This document shows positions 44,638 to 52,735 of a stretch of 64,000 nt of DNA, one piece after another. Position 1 is the stretch's first letter, and each line of letters opens with the position of its first letter. The notes beneath the pieces were generated by a model. It had not been told where the DNA came from, searched no databases, and worked only from the letters and a program-made list of their open reading frames with translations. The DNA is taken from positions 55,972 through 119,971 of the forward strand of contig CASCWU010000001.1 of the NCBI GenBank assembly GCA_949155905.1. Reading direction: 5' to 3'. Both the position numbers and the translations under genes were made by a program. Source of the stretch: an uncultured Lachnospiraceae bacterium (lineage in GTDB: Bacteria > Bacillota > Clostridia > Lachnospirales > Lachnospiraceae).

Positions 44638-46086
44638 TCAGAATTTTTTGTCGCTGTAATCATCCAAAAGCGCTTTTTTGATATTCCACAGCCGTTTGGA
44701 CAGGTCAATGTAAACCCGATGCGGATTGACAAGACGTCTGGACTCATCCCAAAGCGTATCAATATCCTGTGCGCAGTAAGCACGGATATCCATAACAGAA
44801 GGAGAGGTATAGACGCATTTTCCGCCCTCAAAGATCGGAACTAACAGCTCCTTCATTGTGTATTCGTCAGGATGAAGCAGGGTTTTCTTCCAGGTCTCGA
44901 TAGGATCAAAGAGTAAGAGAGATTGTGTTTGGTCGATGGTTTCATCCGCCAGGGCAATGAGATCGGCTTTTAGCTTGCCCTCTGTATCATAGATTCGGTA
45001 AATGGTTTTATTGCCTGGATTCGTCACCTTCCAGGAGTTTTCCGAAAGCTTGATTTTCGGTTCAAATACACCGTCTCGTTCTATTGCCGCCAGCTTATAT
45101 ACACCGCCAAAGGCCGGGCAATCCTTAGAAGTAATCAGGTTTGTGCCGACGCCCCAGGAATCAATCGCTGCATGCTGGGATTTGAGAGAGGAAATCAAAT
45201 ATTCGTCCAAATCACTGGAGGCGCAGATAGAGGCTTCGGTAAATCCGGCAGCATCTAGCTGCTTTCTGGCTTTTTTGGAAAGATAAGCCAGGTCGCCGGA
45301 ATCCAGGCGGATACCGTATTTTACCGGCATATGACCGGAATCCCGCAGCTCGGTAAAGACCTTAATTGCATTTGGAACGCCGGAGCGCAGCGTATCATAA
45401 GTATCTACCAGAAGGGTAGCATTGTCCGGGTACATCCGGGCATAAGTACGGAACGCAGTCAATTCGTCCGGGAAACTCATAATCCAGCTATGAGCATGGG
45501 TGCCAAGCGCCGGAACGCCAAACCGTTTTGCACATAGAACATTACTTGTACCGGCACAGCCGCCGATCACAGCCGCCCTTGCCCCTAATATACCGGCATC
45601 CGGCCCCTGAGCGCGGCGCAGGCCGAATTCCATCACCGGATCTCCCTGCGCGGCATAGCAGACACGAGCGGCCTTGGTCGCAATCAGGCTTTGGTGATTG
45701 ATGATATTTAAAAGAGCAGTTTCGATAAGCTGTGCCTCCATAATCGGCGCAACTACCTTTACCAGAGGCTCCATCGGGAAAACAACAGTTCCCTCTGGGA
45801 TGGCATAGATATCTCCGGTAAAGTGAAAGCCAGCCAGATATTCCAGAAAATCCTCGTCAAAAATAGAAAGACTGCGCAGATATTCAATGTCTTCATAGCT
45901 GAAATTCAGGTTTTTAATATAGTCGATGATCTGCTCTAGGCCGGCGCAGATCGCAAAGCCGTTCCCAGATGGATTGACACGGTAGAAGGCATCGAATACG
46001 ACCTTGGGATTGGTCTTATTTTTAAAATAGCCCTGCATCATTGTAAGCTCATAAAAGTCAGTCAATAGCGTCAGGTTTTCATTCAT
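44638..46086 (-). CDS. pncB: Nicotinate phosphoribosyltransferase
   Basis: A 482-residue enzyme of the Preiss-Handler NAD salvage route, making nicotinate mononucleotide from nicotinate and PRPP. Family marks: TDFYELTMMQGYF at the start, FGLRRAQG, the GTHAHSWIMSF block with the phosphorylated-His region, and RLDSGDLAYLSK (phosphoribosyl binding). The length fits the Firmicute type. The start follows AAAGGAGTTTGACAAATT. Confidence 0.94.
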   Translation of the reverse strand: MNENLTLLTDFYELTMMQGYFKNKTNPKVVFDAFYRVNPSGNGFAICAGLEQIIDYIKNLNFSYEDIEYLRSLSIFDEDFLEYLAGFHFTGDIYAIPEGTVVFPMEPLVKVVAPIMEAQLIETALLNIINHQSLIATKAARVCYAAQGDPVMEFGLRRAQGPDAGILGARAAVIGGCAGTSNVLCAKRFGVPALGTHAHSWIMSFPDELTAFRTYARMYPDNATLLVDTYDTLRSGVPNAIKVFTELRDSGHMPVKYGIRLDSGDLAYLSKKARKQLDAAGFTEASICASSDLDEYLISSLKSQHAAIDSWGVGTNLITSKDCPAFGGVYKLAAIERDGVFEPKIKLSENSWKVTNPGNKTIYRIYDTEGKLKADLIALADETIDQTQSLLLFDPIETWKKTLLHPDEYTMKELLVPIFEGGKCVYTSPSVMDIRAYCAQDIDTLWDESRRLVNPHRVYIDLSKRLWNIKKALLDDYSDKKF

Positions 46087-46233
46087 AATTTGTCAAACTC
46101 CTTTATTTTATTGTTTTGCGTCAACGCTTAAACCACTCTCTAAGCTGCTGCTTTTTCCAAAAGACAGTCTCTGGAGCGAGAATGTAACGTCTGGCTGCCT
46201 CCAAGCTGACAAGACAGCTTTTAACCATGGCTT

Positions 46234-46262
46234 ATCATAGCACAGAACAGGAAAGAGTGCAA
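46234..46262 (-). promoter_or_regulatory. Promoter of pncB
   Basis: On the minus strand TTGCAC (46257-46262), 17-nt spacer, TATGAT (46234-46239). It leaves a ~140-nt leader (46087-46228) with small stems such as AAGCTG/CAGCTT; no riboswitch class recognised. Confidence 0.6.
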
Positions 46263-46320
46263 GAGCGGAATAAGAATGCCTGCGGATAAGGGAAAACAGA
46301 GATCTGCAGGGAGGTTCGTC

Positions 46321-46349
46321 TTGCATAATTGGCAGTGATAGACTATACT
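46321..46349 (+). promoter_or_regulatory. Promoter of the amidohydrolase gene
   Basis: TTGCAT (46321-46326), 17-nt spacer, TATACT (46344-46349), divergent from the pncB promoter. Confidence 0.7.
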
Positions 46350-46438
46350 AAAGAGGGTATGCGGCAGTTAGGACGGCATATTCTCAAAAGGAGCATATCA
46401 AAAGGGACCTGTGAAAAAGAACGTTAGGAGGAAAAGAA

Positions 46439-47590
46439 ATGAGCAAACTTTGTATCAAAAACGGCAGGGTTCATGATGCCGTAAAGGAAGAGGCCTACCA
46501 GGCAGACATTTTGGTAGAGGATGGTGTGATTCGGGAAATCGGACAGAATCTGATGGTAGGAGAGGGCGTAGAGGTAGTGGATGCGACCGGCTTAGAGGTA
46601 TATCCGGGTTTTGTAGAAGCGCATTGTCACCTTGGTCTGGACGGATATGCGATTGGCTATGAGGGACAGGATTACAACGAGTATACCGATATCGTCACCC
46701 CTCAGCTAAATGCGATTGACGGTATCAATCCGCTCGATCCGTCTATCAAAATGGCAGCAAAGGGCGGCGTAACCTGTGTCTGCACCGGCCCTGGCAGTTC
46801 CAATGTATTAGGTGGCTATTTTGTGGCCATCAAGACGACCGGAAACCGGGTAGAAAATATGATCGTAAAAGAAAAGGTAGCGATGAAGTGTGCTTTTGGT
46901 GAGAATCCAAAGCGCTGCTACCGTGAAAAGAACAATACCTCCAGAATGTCTACCGCGGCTCATTTGCGTGAAATGCTGTTTAAGGCGCGCGAATATCAGG
47001 CAAAGCTCGATGCAGCAGGAGATGACGCATCCAAAAAGCCTGCCTACGATATGAAGCTGGAGGCGCTGCTTCCGGTGTTACGTGGGGAGATTCCGCTAAA
47101 GGCTCATGCTCACCAGGCGAATGATATTTTTACTTCTATTCGGATTGCAAAGGAATTTGGCGTAAAGCTGACAATGGAGCATTGTACCGAAGGACATCTG
47201 ATAGTAGATGAGCTGGCAAAGGAAAATTATCCGGCAGCCGTAGGGCCGACTCTTACTTATGCGAGCAAATTCGAGCTGCAGAATAAGACTTTTGAAACCC
47301 CAGGAATTTTATCAAAGGCTGGTATCCAGGTATCCATTATCACCGACAGTCCGGTTATTCCGCAGGAATACCTCCCGCTTTGCGCAGGACTCGCAGTGAA
47401 ATCCGGGATGGATTCCTTCGCAGCGCTTCAGGCGATTACCATTAACCCGGCTAAACATATCGGCATTGCTGACCGCGTAGGCTCCCTTGAGGTAGGAAAG
47501 GACGGCGATATCGTGCTGGCAGACGGCGATCCGATGGTATCGGCGACGAGGATTGTAGCTACTTATATCAATGGGAAGAAGGTTGACTGA
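46439..47590 (+). CDS. Amidohydrolase-superfamily enzyme
   Basis: A 383-residue metal-dependent hydrolase of the imidazolonepropionase/dihydroorotase-like group. Metal-binding HxH is in EAHCHLGL, further ligands in KAHAHQAND and MEHCTEGH, and the late Asp in IITDSPV. A beta-sandwich formed by N- and C-termini (IKNGRVHDAV...ADILVEDGVIREIG; GDIVLADGDP) is typical. Substrate unknown; an N-acyl or cyclic amide is likely. The ATG follows TTAGGAGGAAAAGAA. Confidence 0.85.
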   Translation: MSKLCIKNGRVHDAVKEEAYQADILVEDGVIREIGQNLMVGEGVEVVDATGLEVYPGFVEAHCHLGLDGYAIGYEGQDYNEYTDIVTPQLNAIDGINPLDPSIKMAAKGGVTCVCTGPGSSNVLGGYFVAIKTTGNRVENMIVKEKVAMKCAFGENPKRCYREKNNTSRMSTAAHLREMLFKAREYQAKLDAAGDDASKKPAYDMKLEALLPVLRGEIPLKAHAHQANDIFTSIRIAKEFGVKLTMEHCTEGHLIVDELAKENYPAAVGPTLTYASKFELQNKTFETPGILSKAGIQVSIITDSPVIPQEYLPLCAGLAVKSGMDSFAALQAITINPAKHIGIADRVGSLEVGKDGDIVLADGDPMVSATRIVATYINGKKVD

Positions 47591-47598
47591 CCGTTTTT

Positions 47599-47622
47599 GC
47601 CCCCGCTTTTTTAAGCGGGGGC
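47599..47622 (+). terminator. Terminator after the amidohydrolase
   Basis: A perfect 10-bp stem GCCCCCGCTT / AAGCGGGGGC with a 4-T loop. The following T-tract is weak, so it may act partly as a processing or minus-strand signal. Confidence 0.6.
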
Positions 47623-47712
47623 TTAAATCATTCAGAAACGCCAGAACACTACCGGTATTTCTGTGGTGGCGGGCAGGTTTATTCAGGGAAAGAGCAGACG
47701 GGAAATTCCCCC

Positions 47713-47741
47713 TTGACAAATCCGGCAATTCTGATTAAACT
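47713..47741 (+). promoter_or_regulatory. Promoter of the metG T-box transcript
   Basis: Consensus TTGACA (47713-47718), 17-nt spacer, TAAACT (47736-47741). Confidence 0.8.
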
Positions 47742-47746
47742 ATGAA

Positions 47747-48090
47747 CTACACCAGGATACTAGTACGACATGGCATCCTGGATAATGAAAAAGGCTGAGA
47801 AAAGAAGAGTAAGCAGACTGGATGCTGACAGAGAGTCCGTATAGGTGGAAGCGGATAACGGAAAGCTGCCGAAGATGGTCTTGGAGCCCCGTACCGAGAG
47901 CGCGTCAGGCGTTTTAGGCTGCGGCGGGTACACCCGTTACTGTGTCAGGCTGTATGTTTTTACGATGTGGCGTATCAAGGCAGCAGCTATTGAGGCACGT
48001 TTCGCGAGGAGCGTGTGAATTAAAGTGGTATCACGGGGCTTTCCCGTCTTTAAGACGACTGTTTTGGCGTCTTTTGGGCAGGGAAGTTTT
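47747..48090 (+). promoter_or_regulatory. Methionine T-box leader
   Basis: A tRNA-Met-sensing leader of about 340 nt. Stem I ends with a specifier loop GAAGATGGTC in which ATG (47874-47876) is the methionine codon. The T-box core AAGTGGTATCACGG lies at 48023-48036. The terminator (AAGACG/CGTCTT inside TTCCC/GGGAA, then T7) ends at about 48090. The specifier fits metG directly downstream. Confidence 0.9.
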
Positions 48091-48118
48091 TTTATTTTAA
48101 AAGAAAGGAGATTGTACG

Positions 48119-50086
48119 ATGTGTAAAACCTGTAAAAAACCATACTATATTACAACAGCGATTGCTTATACGTCTGGGAAGCCGCATATTGGCAATACCT
48201 ATGAAATCGTATTGGCGGATAGCATCGCACGTTTTAAAAGGGAGCAGGGCTACGATGTCCGGTTCCAGACCGGGACGGACGAGCATGGACAAAAGATTGA
48301 GCTAAAGGCAGCGGAGGCAGGCGTAACGCCGAAGGAATTTGTAGACGGGGTGGCCGGAACGATTCAGAAAATCTGGGATTTGATGAATACCTCCTATGAC
48401 AAATTTATCCGCACGACGGATGCCGATCACGAAAATCAGGTACAAAAGATTTTTAAAAAGCTTTACGAACAAGGAGATATTTATAAAGGATATTATGAGG
48501 GTCTGTATTGTACGCCGTGTGAATCCTTTTTTACTGAATCGCAGCTTGTAGATGGGAAATGTCCGGACTGCGGCAGAGAGGTTCAGCCAGCCAAGGAAGA
48601 GGCTTACTTTTTTAAGATGAGCAAATACGCCGGGAGACTGATTGACCATATCAATGCTCATCCGGAGTTTATTCAGCCGGTATCCCGGAAAAACGAAATG
48701 ATGAACAACTTTCTGCTGCCGGGACTGCAGGATCTGTGTGTGTCCCGTACCAGCTTTGAATGGGGGATTCCGGTGGACTTTGATTCAAAGCATGTGGTCT
48801 ATGTCTGGCTGGATGCGCTGACGAACTATATCACCGGACTGGGATATAACTGCGGCGGAGAGCATGGAGAGCTGTTTGGGAAATATTGGCCTGCCGATCT
48901 GCATCTGATTGGGAAGGATATCATCCGCTTCCATACTATTTACTGGCCGATTTTTCTGATGGCTTTGGATTTGCCGTTGCCAAAACAGATATTTGGTCAT
49001 CCGTGGCTGCTGCAGGGAGACGGTAAGATGAGCAAGTCCAAGGGCAATGTCATCTATGCGGATGATTTGGTAGAGTTGTTTGGTGTAGATGCCGTACGTT
49101 ATTTTGTCCTGCATGAGATGCCGTTTGAAAATGACGGTGTCATTACCTGGGAGCTGTTGGTAGAACGCCTGAACGCAGAGCTGGCTAATGTGCTGGGAAA
49201 TCTGGTAAAACGTACTATTTCTATGAGCAACCAGTACTTCGGCGGTGTGGTGCGCCGTACCGGAGTGAAGGAGGCAGTAGACGAGGAACTGGTCTCGCTG
49301 TCCTTAGAGACACCAAAGAAGGTAGTAGCGCATATGGACGGGCTGCGGGTAGCAGATGCGATGACCGATATTTTTACGTTATTTAAGCGTTGCAATAAAT
49401 ATATTGACGAGACAATGCCATGGGTGCTGGCAAAAGAGGAGGGGAAGCAGGATAGGTTAGCCGAGGTCTTATACAACCTGACAGAGAGCATTTGCATCGG
49501 TGCATCACTGCTGTATTCCTTTATGCCGGAAACCAGTGAAAAGATTCTGGCACAGCTTCATGGCACGAAGCGTACCCTGGAGGAACTAGGGGAATACGGG
49601 CGCTATGAATCAGGAACTAAGGTGACAGAGGAGCCGGAAATTCTCTTTGCACGCTTAAAGCCGGACGAGGTGATGAAGAAGGTAGAGAGCATCCAGGCTG
49701 CTCAGAAAAAGGCCGTAGAGGAGGAAGCCAAAAAGACGGGAAATGACATCGAGGCCAAGCCGGAAATCACCTATGAGGAGTTTGCAAAAATGCAGTTCCA
49801 GGTAGGAGAGATCATTGCTTGCGAGGAGGTCAAAAAGAGTAAAAAGCTGCTTTGCTCTCAGGTACGGATTGGAAGTCAGGTAAAGCAGATTGTATCTGGT
49901 ATTAAGGCACATTACAGCGCAGAAGAGATGGTAGGCAAAAAGGTAATGGTACTGGTAAATCTAAAGCCTGCGACACTGGCCGGAGTGGTATCTGAGGGGA
50001 TGCTGCTGTGTGCAGAGGATGAGGACGGCGGGCTGGCACTGATGACGCCGGAGAAGGCAATGCCTTCGGGAGCAGAAATATGTTAA
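48119..50086 (+). CDS. metG: Methionyl-tRNA synthetase with C-terminal tRNA-binding domain
   Basis: A 655-residue class I synthetase. The HIGH element is HIGN (residues ~22-25), the zinc knuckle CTPCESFF...CPDCG, and the catalytic loop KMSKS. The C-terminal ~110 residues form a Trbp111-like OB fold (ITYEEFAKMQFQVGEIIACEEV...VSEGMLLCAEDE), joined by a Lys-rich helix. The start at 48119 follows AAAGGAGATTGTACG and the gene is governed by the T-box upstream. It overlaps tatD by 7 nt. Confidence 0.96.
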   Translation: MCKTCKKPYYITTAIAYTSGKPHIGNTYEIVLADSIARFKREQGYDVRFQTGTDEHGQKIELKAAEAGVTPKEFVDGVAGTIQKIWDLMNTSYDKFIRTTDADHENQVQKIFKKLYEQGDIYKGYYEGLYCTPCESFFTESQLVDGKCPDCGREVQPAKEEAYFFKMSKYAGRLIDHINAHPEFIQPVSRKNEMMNNFLLPGLQDLCVSRTSFEWGIPVDFDSKHVVYVWLDALTNYITGLGYNCGGEHGELFGKYWPADLHLIGKDIIRFHTIYWPIFLMALDLPLPKQIFGHPWLLQGDGKMSKSKGNVIYADDLVELFGVDAVRYFVLHEMPFENDGVITWELLVERLNAELANVLGNLVKRTISMSNQYFGGVVRRTGVKEAVDEELVSLSLETPKKVVAHMDGLRVADAMTDIFTLFKRCNKYIDETMPWVLAKEEGKQDRLAEVLYNLTESICIGASLLYSFMPETSEKILAQLHGTKRTLEELGEYGRYESGTKVTEEPEILFARLKPDEVMKKVESIQAAQKKAVEEEAKKTGNDIEAKPEITYEEFAKMQFQVGEIIACEEVKKSKKLLCSQVRIGSQVKQIVSGIKAHYSAEEMVGKKVMVLVNLKPATLAGVVSEGMLLCAEDEDGGLALMTPEKAMPSGAEIC

Positions 50087-50955
50087 GTACTCCCGGGATA
50101 ATAGATACCCATGCCCATTATGACGATGAACAGTTTGATACGGATCGGGAGGCGCTGCTTTCGGCGCTTCCCGGCGAAATGTTATGCGGGGAAACGGCAG
50201 ACGGAAAAGCTACCGAGAAAAAAAGGCTTTCTTATGGAATAGAGGCGGTAATCAACGTAGGAGCCAGCCTGGCCTCCTGCCGACGGGCGCTGGAGCTGTC
50301 GGAGCGTTATGAACGGGTATATGCGGCGGTCGGGGTTCACCCGGATGAGGTAGGAGAGCTGGAGCGGCTGGAAACGGAGAGAGAGGCGCTGGAGCTGCTC
50401 CGTGGCTGGTCAGCCGGAAAAAAGGTAGTAGCGATTGGAGAAATCGGTCTGGATTATTACTGGGATAAGGCGGAACGCAGCCTTCAGGAAAAGTGGTTCC
50501 GGGCGCAGCTTCGTCTGGCTAAGGAGGTCGGACTTCCGGTCAACATTCACAGCCGCGATGCAGCAGAGGATACCTGGCGTATCATGAAGGAAGAAGATCT
50601 GGGGGAGATCGGCGGAATCATTCATTGCTATTCCTATTCCTGGGAAATGGCGGAGCAGTATCTGCTTGCAGGATTTTATTTGGGCATCGGCGGAGTGATT
50701 ACGTTTAAAAATGCGAAGAAACTCAAGACAGTAGTAAAGCGCGCGCCCCTGGAGCGTCTGGTGCTGGAAACGGATTGTCCTTATCTGGCTCCGGAGCCGT
50801 ACCGCGGAAAGCGGAACCGCTCGGCATATTTGACCTATGTGGCAGAAAAGATTGCAGAAATAAAGGAAATAGAAGCCGAAGAGGTCGTCCGGCAGACAAC
50901 GCAAAATGCCAAAAGGGTCTATCAGAGGCTAAGGATTCCGGGCTCTCTTAGCTAG
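50080..50955 (+). CDS. tatD: TatD-family metal-dependent hydrolase
   Basis: A 291-residue TIM-barrel nuclease of the TatD group with metal ligands in IIDTHAHYDD (HxH), IGEIGLDYYWD (Glu), NIHSRDA, GIIHCYSYS and LETDCPYLAP (Asp). TatD enzymes act as DNA 3'-5' exonucleases or D-aminoacyl-type hydrolases. A ~25-residue insertion after the HxH motif (LPGEMLCGETADGKATEKKR) is longer than usual. The metG-tatD-rsmA order is the conserved Firmicute arrangement, except that the ribonuclease M5 gene (rnmV) often found between tatD and rsmA is absent. Confidence 0.9.
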   Translation: MLSTPGIIDTHAHYDDEQFDTDREALLSALPGEMLCGETADGKATEKKRLSYGIEAVINVGASLASCRRALELSERYERVYAAVGVHPDEVGELERLETEREALELLRGWSAGKKVVAIGEIGLDYYWDKAERSLQEKWFRAQLRLAKEVGLPVNIHSRDAAEDTWRIMKEEDLGEIGGIIHCYSYSWEMAEQYLLAGFYLGIGGVITFKNAKKLKTVVKRAPLERLVLETDCPYLAPEPYRGKRNRSAYLTYVAEKIAEIKEIEAEEVVRQTTQNAKRVYQRLRIPGSLS

Positions 50956-51040
50956 GAGAAATCACTCCAGGCAAGAATAACGGCAGGCGCGGGCGGCTGG
51001 AAACAAAGTAAGTAGAAAAATCGAACAGGCAGGTGATACA

Positions 51041-51922
51041 ATGGCAAATCTGGGACAGCCCAAAAATACGATTGAAATATTGCAGAAATACCAGTTCCGT
51101 TTTCAGAAGAAATTCGGACAGAATTTTTTAATTGATACGCATGTATTGGAAAAAATCGTGGCGGCGGCAGAGATTACAAAGGAAGATCTGGTTTTGGAAA
51201 TCGGGCCTGGCATCGGTACGCTGACGCAGTATTTGTGTGAGGCTGCCAGAGAGGTAGTGGCCGTAGAAATTGACCGTAATCTGATTCCGATTTTGGAGGA
51301 TACGCTTTCCGGCTATGAAAATGTGACAATCTTAAACGAGGATATTTTAAAGCTGGACTTGAACCGGCTCGTACAGGAGAAAAACGGCGGCAGGCCGATC
51401 AAGGTAGTAGCCAATCTTCCTTATTATATTACTACTCCGATTATTATGGGGCTGCTCGAGGAGCATGTACCGTTGGTGAGTATTACCGTGATGATTCAAA
51501 AAGAGGTAGCAGAACGGATGAAGGCCGCTCCAGGCAGCAAGGACTACGGAGCATTGTCGCTCGCGGTACAATATTACGCTGATACGTATCTGGCCGCACA
51601 CGTACCGCCAAACTGCTTTATGCCGCGCCCGGGCGTCGGCTCTGCCGTGATCCGTCTGACAAAGCACGAGGCTTGTCCGGTTCAGGTGGAGGATGAAGCA
51701 TTTCTATTTCGTTTGATCAAGGCTTCCTTTGCACAAAGAAGAAAGACCCTAGTCAATGGCCTAACCAATTCCCCGGAACTGGAGCTGGAAAAAGAAGCCG
51801 CAGCCGCTGCGTTGGAGCAGATGGGATTGTCTCCATCCGTGCGGGGGGAGATGCTTTCCTTAGAGCAGTTCGCGGAGCTGGCGAAGAGATTGGGGAAAGA
51901 GAATGAGAAGATTTACATCTGA
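51041..51922 (+). CDS. rsmA: 16S rRNA dimethyladenosine transferase
   Basis: A 293-residue KsgA/Dim1-family enzyme that dimethylates two adjacent adenines (A1518/A1519 in E. coli numbering) in the 3' end of 16S rRNA. Motif X FQKKFGQNFLID, motif I LEIGPGIGTLT, acidic VAVEIDRNL, and catalytic motif IV NLPYYITTPII are intact. The start follows CAGGTGATACA, 85 nt after tatD. Confidence 0.95.
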   Translation: MANLGQPKNTIEILQKYQFRFQKKFGQNFLIDTHVLEKIVAAAEITKEDLVLEIGPGIGTLTQYLCEAAREVVAVEIDRNLIPILEDTLSGYENVTILNEDILKLDLNRLVQEKNGGRPIKVVANLPYYITTPIIMGLLEEHVPLVSITVMIQKEVAERMKAAPGSKDYGALSLAVQYYADTYLAAHVPPNCFMPRPGVGSAVIRLTKHEACPVQVEDEAFLFRLIKASFAQRRKTLVNGLTNSPELELEKEAAAAALEQMGLSPSVRGEMLSLEQFAELAKRLGKENEKIYI

Positions 51923-51978
51923 AGCGTTTGTTTGTATCAATTAGAAATAAACTGCATAAAATTTTATAGGGAGTCCTA

Positions 51979-52007
51979 TTGACTTTCCCTTTTGTACTTG
52001 TTAAAAT
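51979..52007 (+). promoter_or_regulatory. Promoter of the CptI-like antitoxin RNA
   Basis: TTGACT (51979-51984), 17-nt spacer, TAAAAT (52002-52007). Transcription would start at about 52013-52015, directly before the first 45-nt repeat. Confidence 0.8.
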
Positions 52008-52018
52008 ACAAGTACAAA
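51991..52018. promoter_or_regulatory. Perfect palindrome centred on the -10 box (operator candidate)
   Basis: TTTGTACTTGT (51991-52001) and its exact complement ACAAGTACAAA (52008-52018) flank the TAAAAT hexamer. Eleven perfect base pairs centred on a -10 element are what a dimeric repressor site looks like. It ends exactly where the antitoxin repeats begin. Confidence 0.65.
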
Positions 52019-52147
52019 GAAAGTTTACCGCTGACCAATATGCGGTATAAAAATGGTTGGGTTGAAAGTTTACCGCTGACCAATATGCGGTATAAAAATG
52101 GTTGGGTTGAAAGTTTAGTCCTTCGCCGTAAGGCGGAGGACTTTTTC
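52019..52147 (+). ncRNA. CptI-like type III antitoxin RNA (45-nt tandem repeats)
   Basis: The unit beginning GAAAGTTTACCGCTG is present twice with a 45-bp period (52019-52063, 52064-52108) and a third partial copy (GAAAGTTTA, 52109-52117). The two full copies are identical. Each contains TACCGC...GCGGTA able to form a stem, as expected of pseudoknot antitoxin units. A promoter precedes and a terminator (52118-52147) follows, with the toxin gene next. In type III systems the toxin cuts the precursor into single repeats, which then bind and inhibit it. Confidence 0.85.
52118..52147 (+). terminator. Attenuating terminator between antitoxin RNA and toxin
   Basis: GTCCTTCGCC (52118-52127) pairs with GGCGGAGGAC (52132-52141), loop GTAA, then TTTTT. 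In type III systems partial read-through here sets the RNA-to-toxin ratio. Confidence 0.85.
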
Positions 52148-52166
52148 CATAATGGGGATAAGATAA

Positions 52167-52643
52167 ATGAAGAAAACAGGATTTTATATTATTAAAGACC
52201 AATTTTTTGAGGATATGGCAGATCCATATTTAAAAGGAAATAAAGCGGAAAATAGGCCGCATTATTATTGCTTTGAGGATACAAAAGAAGGAATATATTG
52301 GATGATACCATTATCCAGCCAAATTGATAAATATAAAAAAATAGTAAAAAAGAAAGAAAAAATGAAAAAGCCATGTGATATTATCCATATTGTAACATTG
52401 GATGATAGCAGGGAGAGTGCGTTTTTGATACAAGATATGTTTCCGGTAGTGGAAAGCTATATAGAACGCGAGTATACAATAGCCGGAAATAGTTTACTGC
52501 TGACGAGTGAACATGTTGTGAAAGAAATTGAACGAAAAGCCAAAAAGGTTATGGGAATGTTAAAACGCGGTATAAAATTTACACCGACACAACCAGACAG
52601 CATGGCTATTTTAAAGAGGCTGAAGGAACAAAAAAAGGAATAA
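52167..52643 (+). CDS. CptN-like type III toxin (ToxN/AbiQ family endoribonuclease)
   Basis: A 158-residue protein with the ToxN/AbiQ-family layout: GFYIIKDQFFEDM at the start, RPHYYCFEDTKEGIYWMIPLSSQIDKYKK with the P48-L49-S50-S51 motif (the family's catalytic Thr/Ser-Ser position), then HIVTLDDSRESAFLIQDMFPV and REYTIAGNSLLL. The length is normal for the CptN subgroup known from Eubacterium rectale and related gut Clostridia. The start follows GGGGATAAGATAA. It lies directly after the repeat RNA and its terminator. The A+T-rich composition differs from rsmA upstream and suggests horizontal gain. Confidence 0.85.
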   Translation: MKKTGFYIIKDQFFEDMADPYLKGNKAENRPHYYCFEDTKEGIYWMIPLSSQIDKYKKIVKKKEKMKKPCDIIHIVTLDDSRESAFLIQDMFPVVESYIEREYTIAGNSLLLTSEHVVKEIERKAKKVMGMLKRGIKFTPTQPDSMAILKRLKEQKKE

Positions 52644-52646
52644 AAT

Positions 52647-52735
52647 TCCCTCCTCCTTCATAAGATTATGGAAAGAACCATGAAGTGCAAGATACTTCTG
52701 GGGATAGTACGGTAATCTTGTGAGGGAGGTTTTTT
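52647..52735 (+). promoter_or_regulatory. Potential three-way-junction RNA ending in a T-tract before the next gene
   Basis: Closing helix TCCCTC (52647-52652) / GAGGGA (52722-52727), or in another register CCTCC/GGAGG. Arm 2 is CTTCAT (52656-52661) / ATGAAG (52680-52685). Arm 3 is CAAGAT (52688-52693) / ATCTTG (52715-52720). Six T's then run up to the ATG at 52736. The closing helix would hide the GGGAGG ribosome site. It could be the toxin operon's terminator, a leader controlling the next gene, or both. Confidence 0.4.

Noticed and set aside
46108..46326. 72-codon minus-strand frame upstream of pncB
   Set aside because: It lies across the divergent promoters and has no coding character.
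52019..52117. Tandem repeats as a CRISPR array
   Set aside because: The copies are directly adjacent without spacers, only 2.2 copies exist, no cas genes are near, and the toxin gene explains them as a type III antitoxin RNA.
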